A stretch of DNA of 64,000 bases from CAZIKB01 sp964539665. Lineage in GTDB: Bacteria; Zhuqueibacterota; Zhuqueibacteria; Oceanimicrobiales; Oceanimicrobiaceae. The position numbers were made by a program, and so were the translations under genes. The notes under the pieces were generated by a model, which saw only the letters and a list, made by a program, of their open reading frames with translations, was not told the DNA's origin and did no database searches. The stretch lies in assembly GCA_964539665.1 (NCBI GenBank), contig CAZIKB010000004.1, forward strand, positions 1 to 64,000. The letters are read 5' to 3'. Positions 35,676 to 45,644 of the stretch are shown piece by piece; the stretch's first letter is position 1, and the number at the start of each line of letters is the position of its first letter.

Positions 35676-38588
35676 ATGAACTTACACACAACTGATCACT
35701 TTACCTCCCGACATATTGGACCAAATGAAGCTGAGCATAATGAAATGCTGAAAGCAATAGGAATTGATACTCTTGATTCCCTGATTAACGAGACTGTGCC
35801 AGAAGATATTCGTCTTCAAAAATCACTGGACCTTTCTGATGCAATCAGCGAACACCAGTTGCTGCAAAAACTAAAAATAATCGCACAACAAAATAAGGTG
35901 TACAATTCCTTCATAGGAACAGGATATTACGATTGTATTGTGCCAAGCGTGATTCTTCGCAACATTTTCGAGAATCCGGGTTGGTACACTCAGTATACTC
36001 CATATCAAGCTGAAATTTCGCAGGGCCGTCTGGAAGCCCTGTTAAACTTTCAAACAATGATCATGGACCTCACAGCAATGGAAGTGGCTAATGCATCATT
36101 ATTGGATGAAGGAACAGCAGCAGCCGAAGCCATGACCATGCTGTACCGGCTGCGAAGCAGAGATTTAATCGCAAGAAATGCCAATTGTTTTTTTGTAGCA
36201 GACAAATGTTTACCGCAAACCATCGATATCTTAAAAACTCGCGCCGAACCCCTTGATATCGAACTCGTAATTGGAAATTTTCAGGAGTGCCAATTTAATG
36301 ATCGTATATATGGCGCTATTTGCCAGTTTCCCGATGCAGATGGAAATATTTTTGATTATTCATCTTTCATAAACAAAGCCCACGAAAATGGTGTGCCAGT
36401 GATTGTAGCTACAGATTTATTAAGTTTAACCTTACTAACTCCTCCGGGTGAGATAGGTGCGGATGTTGTAGTGGGTTCATCGCAACGGTTCGGTGTGCCA
36501 ATGGGATACGGCGGGCCGCATGCCGGATACATTGCGACCCGCGATGCATTTAAACGCCAGATGCCCGGCCGCATCATCGGCATCTCGGTGGATGCCAACG
36601 GCAGCCCGGCTTACAGAATGGCGCTGCAAACCCGGGAGCAGCATATCCGCAGAGAGAAAGCTACATCGAATATCTGCACCGCTCAGGCTCTATTGGCCAT
36701 AATGTCGGGTATGTATGCTGTGTATCATGGGCCAAAGGGTTTACGTGCAATTTCAGAACGGGTGCATGCTTTGGCCGGGATATTAGAGAGCGAACTCAAA
36801 AAATTAGGTTATCTGCAAGTAAATACAGCCTATTTTGACACTTTGAAAATTCAACTTAATCCTTTTTCAAGTCAGAATATCGATCAAATTCGTGCTGCTG
36901 CTTTAGAAGCTAAAATAAATTTCAGGTATATTGACAGCAAGCATATCGGCATTACAATCGATGAAACCACCCAGCCAGAAAATATCCAGGAAATCGTCAA
37001 TGTCTTTGGCAAGGCCGCGGAAATGCACGTGCAAAAAATTGACTTTAAACGTCACGCTGAGAATGCAGAACTCAATTTTCCGGCTCATTTAATCCGCAAG
37101 AGTAAATATTTACAACACCCGGTTTTTAATTCGCATCATTCAGAAACTAATATGATGCGCTATATCAAATCATTAGAGAATAAAGACCTGTCCTTAACCA
37201 GCTCCATGATCTCTCTCGGTTCCTGTACGATGAAGCTCAATGCTGCCACAGAAATGATTCCGGTGAGTTGGCCGGAATATGCCAATCTGCACCCGTTTGT
37301 ACCGCAGGAGCAAGCCCGGGGCTATGCACAAATTTTCAAGGAATTTGAAGCTGCGTTATGCGAAATCACAGGATTACAGGCCGTATCGTTGCAACCGAAT
37401 TCAGGCGCACAGGGAGAATATACCGGTTTACTGGTCATCAGGGCTTATCACAAAGACCGAGGCGATCATCAACGAAATGTAGTGCTTATCCCATCTTCTG
37501 CCCACGGTACAAATCCTGCAAGCGGAGTTATGGCGGGAATGAAGGTCGTTATTGTCAAATGCGATGAATCAGGCAATATAGACCTGGAAGACTTAAGAAG
37601 CAAGGCTGGTGAGCACAAAGAGCGCCTGTCTGCTTTAATGGTTACCTATCCTTCCACGCACGGGGTTTATGAATCCCAAATACGTGAGTTTTGTGCGATT
37701 ATCCATGAAAATGGCGGTCAGGTTTATATGGACGGCGCTAATATGAATGCACAGGTAGGCTTAACCAGTCCAGCCGTTATTGGCGCTGATGTTTGTCATC
37801 TCAACTTGCATAAGACCTTCGCCATTCCCCACGGTGGCGGTGGGCCTGGCGTGGGACCGATTGCAGTGGCTGAACACCTGGCGCCTTATCTGCCCAAACA
37901 TCCATTGGTAGAAGTTGGCGGCGAAAAAGGTATTTCTGCTGTTTCTGCAACCCCCTGGGGTAGTGCAAGTATCATTTTGATATCGTATGCTTATATAGAA
38001 ATGCTGGGGCGAAATGGGCTTACAGATGCCAGCAAATACGCTATATTGAACGCCAATTACATTCAATCCAGATTAGAAGAAGCTTATCCAATATTATACA
38101 AAGGTGAAAAAGGCCGGGTAGCGCATGAAATGATATTTGATTTGCGGCCATTTAAAACTACCTGCAATATTGATGCGGAAGACGTAGCCAAACGGCTAAT
38201 GGATTACGGCTTTCATGCCCCGACGGTTTCCTTTCCCGTTCCCGGCACAATGATGGTTGAACCAACGGAAAGTGAAGACAAGGATGAGTTGGATCGTTTT
38301 TGTGACGCGCTGCTGGAGATTCGCAAAGAAATCCAGGAAATAGAAGACGGAAAAGCTGACATCAGGGACAATGTCCTGAAAAATGCACCGCATACAGCGG
38401 CAGCCGCCCTTGCAGAAGATTGGCAGCATCCGTATTCCAGAAACAAAGCAGTCTATCCGCTGCCGTATGTTAAAGCCAACAAGTTCTGGCCACCGGTTGG
38501 AAGGATCGACAATGCTTTTGGTGATCGGAATCTGGTGTGTGCTTGTCCGCCGGTTGAGGATTACGATGAAGCGGAAAAAGACATTTAA
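35676..38588 (+). CDS. gcvP: Glycine dehydrogenase (decarboxylating), P protein, single-chain form
   Basis: A 970-residue full-length P protein of the glycine cleavage system, which decarboxylates glycine and passes the aminomethyl group to the lipoyl H protein. The N-terminal half starts FTSRHIGPNEAEHNEMLKAIG. The C-terminal half carries the PLP lysine in NLHKTFAIPHGGGGPGVGP (Lys ~713) and the SAHGTNPASG cofactor segment. Both halves are in one chain, as in Proteobacteria and plants and unlike the split enzyme of Bacillus. No gcvT or gcvH is adjacent, so the system is dispersed in this genome. Confidence 0.97.
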   Translation: MNLHTTDHFTSRHIGPNEAEHNEMLKAIGIDTLDSLINETVPEDIRLQKSLDLSDAISEHQLLQKLKIIAQQNKVYNSFIGTGYYDCIVPSVILRNIFENPGWYTQYTPYQAEISQGRLEALLNFQTMIMDLTAMEVANASLLDEGTAAAEAMTMLYRLRSRDLIARNANCFFVADKCLPQTIDILKTRAEPLDIELVIGNFQECQFNDRIYGAICQFPDADGNIFDYSSFINKAHENGVPVIVATDLLSLTLLTPPGEIGADVVVGSSQRFGVPMGYGGPHAGYIATRDAFKRQMPGRIIGISVDANGSPAYRMALQTREQHIRREKATSNICTAQALLAIMSGMYAVYHGPKGLRAISERVHALAGILESELKKLGYLQVNTAYFDTLKIQLNPFSSQNIDQIRAAALEAKINFRYIDSKHIGITIDETTQPENIQEIVNVFGKAAEMHVQKIDFKRHAENAELNFPAHLIRKSKYLQHPVFNSHHSETNMMRYIKSLENKDLSLTSSMISLGSCTMKLNAATEMIPVSWPEYANLHPFVPQEQARGYAQIFKEFEAALCEITGLQAVSLQPNSGAQGEYTGLLVIRAYHKDRGDHQRNVVLIPSSAHGTNPASGVMAGMKVVIVKCDESGNIDLEDLRSKAGEHKERLSALMVTYPSTHGVYESQIREFCAIIHENGGQVYMDGANMNAQVGLTSPAVIGADVCHLNLHKTFAIPHGGGGPGVGPIAVAEHLAPYLPKHPLVEVGGEKGISAVSATPWGSASIILISYAYIEMLGRNGLTDASKYAILNANYIQSRLEEAYPILYKGEKGRVAHEMIFDLRPFKTTCNIDAEDVAKRLMDYGFHAPTVSFPVPGTMMVEPTESEDKDELDRFCDALLEIRKEIQEIEDGKADIRDNVLKNAPHTAAAALAEDWQHPYSRNKAVYPLPYVKANKFWPPVGRIDNAFGDRNLVCACPPVEDYDEAEKDI

Positions 38589-38632
38589 TAATAACACGTG
38601 AAAAATCTATGATAGTAAATAAGGAAACGATA

Positions 38633-38869
38633 ATGCAGTGTCCACATGGTTGTCCATGTAAAATGGAAGAAAGAAAAGAAATAAAAATCTTCAGTCGGGA
38701 TGGAGAGCCAGTTGTTATTTCAGGCTTAAATATGTACGTTTGTCCCGAATGTGGACAAGAATTTACACCGTTATCATCAGCAAGAATGATTGAAGATATC
38801 TTAAATGGCAAGGTCAAACCAACCGGTCAGTTTATTGCTGATTTATATGAAATTAATTCTACTGAATGA
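38633..38869 (+). CDS. YgiT-type zinc-finger protein
   Basis: A 78-residue protein with two cysteine pairs (CPHGCPC near the N terminus, CPECGQEF in the middle) that form the zinc site of the MqsA/YgiT N-terminal domain, and a short helical tail. YgiT-type proteins are usually antitoxin partners of a DUF4258 toxin, but none is encoded beside it. ATG 38633, six bases after AAGGAA, is preferred over ATG 38609. It follows gcvP by 44 bases and could be read through from it. Confidence 0.75.
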   Translation: MQCPHGCPCKMEERKEIKIFSRDGEPVVISGLNMYVCPECGQEFTPLSSARMIEDILNGKVKPTGQFIADLYEINSTE

Positions 38870-38932
38870 TATGTAACAGCGTACTTTTTATAAATCAAGA
38901 AAATAAGCATATTTCATAATTCAAAATATAAA

Positions 38933-38958
38933 GCGGAGACCACTGAAATGATCTCCGC
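38933..38958. terminator. Hairpin between converging genes
   Basis: GCGGAGA (38933-38939) pairs with TCTCCGC (38952-38958). Its position between the zinc-finger gene (+) and the large secreted protein (-), both ending here, suggests a shared terminator. Confidence 0.55.
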
Positions 38959-38977
38959 ACAAATCGACACTCATTCC

Positions 38978-41900
38978 TTACCTCATCAAAAGTAACTTTC
39001 TACTTTGCTTAAACTGCTCAGTTTGCAATCGATAAAGATACACACCTGAAGATGCTGCCTCGCCGTCATCTTTGCGGCCATCCCAAAGCACAGTGTAAGA
39101 GCCGGCTGGTTTTAGCTCATCGACCAAAGTTCTAATCTGTTGTCCAAGCATGTTGAAGATAGCAACTCGTACATGGGTGGAACTAGTCAAGTCGTATTGA
39201 ATTCTTGTTTCCGGGTTAAATGGATTGGGGTAATTCTGGTGCAGTCGAATTTCTGCTGGTTGTACACTATGGTCGCCTTGCACCGACACAGGCTCTGTGA
39301 TTTGTACCGTAACGGAGTCTGAGCCTTCGTTAAGGCCATCACTGGCTACAACTGTAATGTATGCCGTTGCAGGCGCCGGTAGTGTAGAAATATCGAGATG
39401 CAATGACATTTCTTTCAAAGACACATTTATCGGAATCATCTCATCAGGTTTTAGAGAAAAGTATATCGTGTAAGAGAGTGAATCATTATCAAGGTCATTT
39501 GCTGTCCAACGCAGGTCGATCTCACTTTTAACTAAGGCGCCATCCTGAGGTTCTGTGATTTGTACTACCGGTGGATTGTCACTCAGCGTTTGGGCTGCAA
39601 GTTCAACACCGTCTTTTTTTAAAACAACTTGCTTGCCACCAGTAAGCCGCTCCATTCTGATGTTGAATAAACTGTGATCGGTGCGTACCGGTGGTTCAGA
39701 GACTTTGACGAATTCCACATCAAATGAGTGGGATGAAAGCGTGGCGCCCAAACCGTCCTGAAGTTCGATAGAGTACGGACCACTTGATGACGGCGTTGTG
39801 TTACCTGATTCAAGGAGATTCAAATCATTAAACATTGCCGTATCATTATCATAAATGATACCTGGGATTTCAATGAGCTGATTTGACAATAGCTTACTTG
39901 CAGTAGGAAAGCCAGCAGAACTTAACTCGGGTATGAATATTTTCATTAGCTTATCATAGACTGAAACAGTAACCCAGGTATGTTCATCTCCAACCGCCTT
40001 GGACATGAAATTAAAGTGTCGAAAAAGTGGAGTAATGTCTTGATAATAAAATTTAGGGATCATATCTACTGGATCGAAAGCCGACAGTGGAGCGAACGTA
40101 CCCGTCGAGTTTCCGTGGATTCCATTCACGAGAGGCGAATCCGTACAAGGCTGCTGGTTATCCCAATCTTTGAGCCCTTTTACCGGTGGATTTACGTCAC
40201 AATAGAACAGCCCTCCTTCATATTCATCCCCGAGATTTCCCTCTCCCCGCATCAGTGAGTAGACATATGAACTGCTCTGGACAAGATGGCCTATTTCATG
40301 AGAAAGTGTTCCCCCCAGACGACTACTAGTGCCGACAAGAATAACCGAGCGTGCCTCATAAACTTCTCCAGCCGTAGTATAATCCTTGGATCCTGGTTGC
40401 GCTGGATTAATCACACCATCGTTATTTCCATCCTCAAATAGCATCGAATCAGGAAGAAAGACTACCAATACATTACTTCTATTATTAAATTCCTTCAGCA
40501 CTCTTTTGTGCATCTTATACATGGCCGCGACAAGACGATTCCTGCCTTTTTCAGTAAGGTGGGTGACTCGTTTGCCATTATACATAACAGATTCCTTTAT
40601 GTCCGTTGCCAGGGGACGGTTTGGATGTGTTGAGGAGGAATATAGATCGGTTGTAACATATTCCACGTAGCTCAACTGGTTACTTGACAATGGATACAGA
40701 CGCTGTATAAACCTGACAGTTTCTTTTATTTTTGCATCTGTTGGGGGCTGCAATATTTTTCCCGAGGGGCTATGTACGTTGAACCTGGCTCCAGTAATAT
40801 CAAAAGGTTCCGTTTTCACAAATTTACGCTTGATCAGCGGGCAAGAGAAGACGAGATTATCATCATCCCTGATCATGAAGCTAAAAAATTCATGGACACC
40901 CTCATCCAGGTTTTCCGGAAAAGGAATGGACAGGTAGTCGCGACCTTCAACTATCTCTTGTGGGGTATAATCTTTTTGATATGGATAAGCTTTACGACTA
41001 ATCGAATCGACTTTTGTGCCGACGATACTCAGCTTGCCATGGAATATTTTTCCAAACTGTGACTCATCATATAACTGGATACGCTGAGCGCCTTTTTTTT
41101 CGGCGATTAAAATATCTCGATGAGCATGGGTCTGAAGCACGCTTGCATTCACCGCCTGGTTAAAAAATGACTTAATTCGCGTGACAATAAATTTTCTACC
41201 GATCTTATCTGTAGCGTTGATGTCCGGTTTGTTTTTGACTTTCAGAATAATTTCCCGCTCGCCCAGGAACGCGGTATGGGTAACCGCCAAATCAAATTCT
41301 ACCTTGTTGTCACTGGCCTGAATGTTACTGGTTATCATGTACGGATCATCTGTGTCATCAGGCAATTTGAATACAACAGACTCAACTTCGCCAAGGCCGG
41401 TGCCGGTGATTTCAACTGTGGGAAAGGAAGATTGAAGCGCTCCCACATCGGCATCCCAGTGCAAGACATCGTAGGCGACACCGTCAGGCAAGATATCAAA
41501 ATCAGATTGTTTGCCAATTTTTGATATAAATGCATCACTATATAGTACTCCCGGAGAAAATTCAGTGCCTTCAATGGCGTCCTGAAGTGCATCATCTGTA
41601 AATGGGAAATTGTCTGAATTTGTACTTCCGGTGACGAGTGCGTTGTAATTGTGATCCACGGTAATCGCATTTCCATATTCATCTGCACTGCCACCCAAAT
41701 ATGTGGAATAGACCAGCGAAGCATCTCCGGTTTTAAACGGATCAAATTTTGTCACAAATACGTCATTGTTACCTCCATAAGGATTTGGTAAACCATTTTT
41801 AATAACGAGGTTTGGAGAATTTGTATAGCCGGTTATGTAAACAAATCCCAAATCATCGACTGCAATAGCCCGGGAAATATCATTCGTACCGCTTGATCCC

Positions 41901-43816
41901 CAATAAGTAGAGTAGAGCAAAGCCGAACCGTCTGCGCTAATTTTGGCCATAAACGCATCCCAATCACTTGCACCTACAAGAGGCGGTTGGAAAGGATTTG
42001 CCGTGGGGAAATCATCAGAACTGGTTAAACCGGTAATGTAGATATTTCGATCTTTATCTATACATATTGATTCACTGTAATCACTATAATTGCCAGCCAA
42101 TAATGTTGAAAAAACAAGATCGGTTCCAGGTGGGTTAAATTTTGTAATAAAGCAATGAATCCAACTCGATCCTTCTTGTGTTTGGAAGGCTCCGGGAGTT
42201 GTAGGTAAGCTATCTGCATCGGTAAAACCGGTAACATACATATTGCCCAATTCATCTATCGCAATACCGGTTGCTTCATCGTCAGCCCAAAGATCTTTTT
42301 CAATACTGCCATCTTCGTATTTTATTACACCTCCAAAATAAGTTGAATATACCACACCGCCGGTAGGATCAAATTTGGTTAAAAAAACATCGTTTCGATG
42401 CCTATTGGCCCAAGCCCCACTTTCCTTCTGGTAGGCATTGTCCGTTGTGTAGAAATGTACAGAATTTGTCCATCCTACTACATAAGCATTTCCGGAGACA
42501 TCTGCAGCTATGCCTGTCGCTTCATCGCAACCATAAGTCGGATTTCCTCCGGGACCTTCATCTTGTAATTGACTGCCAAGGTAAGTAGAATATATAAACC
42601 CATTTCCTTCAGGATTCAATTTTGTCACAAATGCATCATCATAATGATTTTCGCCATCACCAATCCAGCCACCTTTGTTGTGGTCCTGCCAGGCATATGC
42701 AATCGGATAATCGTCAGAGGATGTTTGACCAGCGACATAAACATGGCCGGCATTATCAACATCTAAGGCGTTAACAATATCCCTAGCGCTGCCGCCAAAA
42801 AATGAAACATAAATTATCGAATTTGCTGAAGGATCCAGTTTTAGTACAAATACATTATAATCACCAGAACCTACCGGTTTTTGTTTCCCAGCAAATTGAC
42901 TGGAGGCCGACGCTCCTGTAACATAAATATTACCATCACTGTCTGTGTCAATCCCGAATCCTCCATCAACTGAATTACCTCCCAAATAAGTTGAGTATAC
43001 TAATACGGGATCTATAATTAAGGTCCTGTTTAGTGCATAATCATCTATTTTAAAACTCACTTCCTTGTCCTGATTTACAACATACCGCCCCGAAACAGGT
43101 TCTTTTGTGCCATCTATATTTTGATAAATATCAGGAGACTTCATGATGAGTGAACCCTCATTTACAGCTATAATCAGATCTCCTACTGCATTTATGCGAA
43201 TATCCTCTGCACCGGCAATTTCAAATTTTATCTGATCCGGATCAGATCCCGGAGTAACTATAAAGTCATATTCCAATTGTGAGCCTTTGCCATAATATTC
43301 CAGATCTATTCCTGAATAAACATCCTCGCATTTTATTTTACCATAATGTGGAATATCTTTGAGCCATTTGTCCGGATTATTTCCAAATAAATAATTACTG
43401 CGTCCCTTTAGAGGATTTTTTGCTGAAATTTTTGAAGTCGGATTAGAGTTGAGCAATTTTAAACTTAATTCAGTTTTTTTCGATTGGATAAATTCCCTTT
43501 GATGGTTTTTGGGGGATTTTGAATGTTTGTTTCCGTTACTGGTATCTATTCTGGTTGGTATATTAAACAAAAAAACAGATTCCGTGCTTTTCAACGATAA
43601 AGAGTAATTTTTTCCATTATGCACAAAGTTGACATCTTTTTCTGCTTGCCCCCAATTTGGTTCGAATACAATAGACAAAAGATCGAAATTTTGCAGACTT
43701 AGTGTTTGTCTTTCAACAGAGTTACTATTTTTTGCTTTAAAAGTAAAAAGAGTTAATATTAAAAATACTGTACCAATAATCACAACAGGCGCTAAAAGCC
43801 AGATTCGCTTTCTCAT
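38978..43816 (-). CDS. Giant secreted SBBP-repeat protein with metallopeptidase-like domain and type IX sorting domain
   Basis: A 1612-residue protein. An N-terminal membrane or signal helix is followed by a domain typical of SBBP proteins (FEPNWGQAEKDVNFVHNGKNY, then IDLEYYGKGSQLEYDFIV). Next come about nine SBBP beta-propeller repeats of the VYSTYLGG, DEATGIAID, GNMYVTGFT type (residues ~270-770), an Ig/IPT-like domain, and a region with HEIGH (1173-1177) in GGTLSHEIGHLVQSS, a zincin-type metal motif that is preceded by VLVVFLPDSMLFEDGNNDG. The C terminus has an Ig-like domain (DNPPVVQITEPQDGALV) and the sorting domain (HQNYPNPFNPETRIQY, FNMLGQQIRTL, SRKLLLMR). It is probably cell-surface or extracellular. 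AGGAG precedes the ATG, which lies one base after the small lipoprotein gene upstream. Confidence 0.85.
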   Translation of the reverse strand: MRKRIWLLAPVVIIGTVFLILTLFTFKAKNSNSVERQTLSLQNFDLLSIVFEPNWGQAEKDVNFVHNGKNYSLSLKSTESVFLFNIPTRIDTSNGNKHSKSPKNHQREFIQSKKTELSLKLLNSNPTSKISAKNPLKGRSNYLFGNNPDKWLKDIPHYGKIKCEDVYSGIDLEYYGKGSQLEYDFIVTPGSDPDQIKFEIAGAEDIRINAVGDLIIAVNEGSLIMKSPDIYQNIDGTKEPVSGRYVVNQDKEVSFKIDDYALNRTLIIDPVLVYSTYLGGNSVDGGFGIDTDSDGNIYVTGASASSQFAGKQKPVGSGDYNVFVLKLDPSANSIIYVSFFGGSARDIVNALDVDNAGHVYVAGQTSSDDYPIAYAWQDHNKGGWIGDGENHYDDAFVTKLNPEGNGFIYSTYLGSQLQDEGPGGNPTYGCDEATGIAADVSGNAYVVGWTNSVHFYTTDNAYQKESGAWANRHRNDVFLTKFDPTGGVVYSTYFGGVIKYEDGSIEKDLWADDEATGIAIDELGNMYVTGFTDADSLPTTPGAFQTQEGSSWIHCFITKFNPPGTDLVFSTLLAGNYSDYSESICIDKDRNIYITGLTSSDDFPTANPFQPPLVGASDWDAFMAKISADGSALLYSTYWGSSGTNDISRAIAVDDLGFVYITGYTNSPNLVIKNGLPNPYGGNNDVFVTKFDPFKTGDASLVYSTYLGGSADEYGNAITVDHNYNALVTGSTNSDNFPFTDDALQDAIEGTEFSPGVLYSDAFISKIGKQSDFDILPDGVAYDVLHWDADVGALQSSFPTVEITGTGLGEVESVVFKLPDDTDDPYMITSNIQASDNKVEFDLAVTHTAFLGEREIILKVKNKPDINATDKIGRKFIVTRIKSFFNQAVNASVLQTHAHRDILIAEKKGAQRIQLYDESQFGKIFHGKLSIVGTKVDSISRKAYPYQKDYTPQEIVEGRDYLSIPFPENLDEGVHEFFSFMIRDDDNLVFSCPLIKRKFVKTEPFDITGARFNVHSPSGKILQPPTDAKIKETVRFIQRLYPLSSNQLSYVEYVTTDLYSSSTHPNRPLATDIKESVMYNGKRVTHLTEKGRNRLVAAMYKMHKRVLKEFNNRSNVLVVFLPDSMLFEDGNNDGVINPAQPGSKDYTTAGEVYEARSVILVGTSSRLGGTLSHEIGHLVQSSSYVYSLMRGEGNLGDEYEGGLFYCDVNPPVKGLKDWDNQQPCTDSPLVNGIHGNSTGTFAPLSAFDPVDMIPKFYYQDITPLFRHFNFMSKAVGDEHTWVTVSVYDKLMKIFIPELSSAGFPTASKLLSNQLIEIPGIIYDNDTAMFNDLNLLESGNTTPSSSGPYSIELQDGLGATLSSHSFDVEFVKVSEPPVRTDHSLFNIRMERLTGGKQVVLKKDGVELAAQTLSDNPPVVQITEPQDGALVKSEIDLRWTANDLDNDSLSYTIYFSLKPDEMIPINVSLKEMSLHLDISTLPAPATAYITVVASDGLNEGSDSVTVQITEPVSVQGDHSVQPAEIRLHQNYPNPFNPETRIQYDLTSSTHVRVAIFNMLGQQIRTLVDELKPAGSYTVLWDGRKDDGEAASSGVYLYRLQTEQFKQSRKLLLMR

Positions 43817-43817
43817 T

Positions 43818-44036
43818 TTATAATTCTCCTTTAATAATTAGTAAAATACCACCGACTCCACATACAGTATCTAAACAAGTAATATCATACACGATGGGAA
43901 TTCGATAGATGCCGCCTAATTTTATATTAGTAGTAAGTTTATTTCCTTTCTCACAAGAAAGTAAGAATAGAAGCAGTAGAAAATGTAATAAGAACCTAAA
44001 TAGTTGTGAAAATATTCTTATTAGAAGGGCAGACAT
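43818..44036 (-). CDS. Small hypothetical lipoprotein
   Basis: A 72-residue frame from ATG 44036 with a strongly hydrophobic signal ending in a lipobox (LLLFLLSC), then about 40 residues containing two cysteines (ITCLDTVCGVGG). A TTG at 44057 would add seven residues. Its stop lies one base before the ATG of the SBBP protein, and its last codons contain that gene's ribosome-binding site, which suggests translational coupling and a real gene. No family is recognised. Confidence 0.5.
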   Translation of the reverse strand: MSALLIRIFSQLFRFLLHFLLLLFLLSCEKGNKLTTNIKLGGIYRIPIVYDITCLDTVCGVGGILLIIKGEL

Positions 44037-44136
44037 ATTCGCTAGGTTATTTGACAATATTCTTTTATCATGACAATCATTAACAATACAATCAATAGAA
44101 AATCATGTTTCTCATTTTGATGCAGTTATGGGGAAA

Positions 44137-44180
44137 GGTCTCCATTATCTCAGTTCATTATTTTCCATTGAATGGAGACC
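44137..44180 (-). terminator. Terminator hairpin after ilvE
   Basis: GGTCTCCATT (44137-44146) is exactly complementary to 44171-44180; on the minus strand a short TTT follows. It is placed 24 bases beyond the ilvE stop. Confidence 0.65.
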
Positions 44181-44203
44181 AAATTGGATACTCCTCCATT
44201 AAA

Positions 44204-45232
44204 TTAATCCAGAGGAATTTCCCTGGTCCAGCCATATTTATCTTCAAGATCTCCGTTTTGAATTGAGGTCAGCTTGTTGTACAATTGCATACTAATCGGG
44301 CCAATCTCATCATTTTCACTATAGGTAACGGTCTTGTCTTTATAGGTGATACTTTTCACCGGCGAAATGACTGCACCGGTGCCACAACAGCCAGCCTCTT
44401 TGAGATTGAAAATCTCCTCAACATGCACTGGCCGTTTCTCAGCCTCCAGGCCCAGCTCTTTAGCAAGTATTCTCAGGCTTTCATTGGTAATACTCGGCAG
44501 GATCGAATTTGAATCAGGAGTTATATATTTGTTATCTTTAGTAATTCCAAAAAAATTTGCCGGCCCGGACTCATCGATATATTTTTTTTGCAGGGCATCA
44601 AGATACAATACTTCTTCATATCCCAGTTTATGAGCTTGCGCAGAAGCTCTTAATCCGGCAGCATAATTCCCTCCAACTTTTACATCTCCGACTCCCTCGG
44701 GTGCAGCCCGGTCAATGGTCTCCTCAACCAGAAGTTTAATCGGTTTTAAACCATGTTTGAAATAAGGACCGACAGGTGTACAAAACAGCAAGAATAAATA
44801 GTCTGTCGCCGCCTTTACGCCAACTCTGGCTGTTATGCCAAGCAGCAGCGGTCGTATGTACAAACTTGCTCCACTTCCATGTGGCGGGATGAAGCGTTTA
44901 TTTAAACGAACCAGCTTAAATATGGCATCCATGAACATATCTTCAGGAAAGGGCTGCATGAGAATTTTCTCTGCAGATCTTACCATTCGCTTGGCATTTT
45001 CTTCAACTCGAAAGATAAGCGCCCCACCTTGTTTACTCCCAAATACTTTTAAACCTTCAAAACACTCCTGTCCATAGTGCAGACAAATAGCGGCGATACT
45101 CAAGTTTATCCTGTCCTCCTCAACGACCTTACCTCCATCCCACTTTCCATCGCGGAAATAATATTCAAGATGACAATCAGTTTTAATGTAACTAAAGGGA
45201 AGTTGTTGCCAATCTAAATTTGCTTTTTCCAT
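44204..45232 (-). CDS. ilvE: Branched-chain amino acid aminotransferase
   Basis: A 342-residue class IV PLP aminotransferase of the longer (eukaryote- and BCAT2-like) type. It has YGQECFEGLKVFG, the PLP lysine in DVKVGGNYAAGL (Lys185), YIDESGPANFFGI and GCCGTGAVISPV. It makes leucine, isoleucine and valine from their keto acids, or degrades them. The minus-strand ATG follows AGGAG by six bases. It is a single gene, not in an ilv operon. Confidence 0.95.
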   Translation of the reverse strand: MEKANLDWQQLPFSYIKTDCHLEYYFRDGKWDGGKVVEEDRINLSIAAICLHYGQECFEGLKVFGSKQGGALIFRVEENAKRMVRSAEKILMQPFPEDMFMDAIFKLVRLNKRFIPPHGSGASLYIRPLLLGITARVGVKAATDYLFLLFCTPVGPYFKHGLKPIKLLVEETIDRAAPEGVGDVKVGGNYAAGLRASAQAHKLGYEEVLYLDALQKKYIDESGPANFFGITKDNKYITPDSNSILPSITNESLRILAKELGLEAEKRPVHVEEIFNLKEAGCCGTGAVISPVKSITYKDKTVTYSENDEIGPISMQLYNKLTSIQNGDLEDKYGWTREIPLD

Positions 45233-45644
45233 TATTAACTCCTATTCTAGTATCCTGATAAAATTATACGGTATATTGCTTACTATTAAAATCTAACGGA
45301 TTTAGGGAAAAGATCAAGAAAATAATTCATTAATTTTACAACTTACAGAAAATTTTGACTTCTATCTAAATCGGAGCCAACACAACACTGACAGGCTTCG
45401 AATCCTGTCTGAGTTTTAACATACTTTTCGAAGCAAAGCTGGATAGCCACTATTATAATTGAGCAAGTCCGCGTTTTTCCGTGCAGCACCTTAGTAATTT
45501 GTATTCTGTTAAGAAAAATTCAGTATTCGCCAAAGTTGATACCAAAATTCGAATCAAAGTTGAATTTAAGCGCTTGACTTTTCGAAACGTTTTCTGTATT
45601 TTAATCCCCATAATATCAATTATATCCATTCGAGGAGGGAAATT
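45233..45644. other. Divergent intergenic region with small hairpin
   Basis: About 410 bases between ilvE and the amidohydrolase gene. GACAGG (45390-45395) pairs with CCTGTC (45404-45409) and is followed by TGAGTTTT, forming a weak terminator-like hairpin in an otherwise unassigned stretch. GAGGAGGGAAATT before 45645 is the ribosome-binding site of the next gene. No promoter was fixed. Confidence 0.45.
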
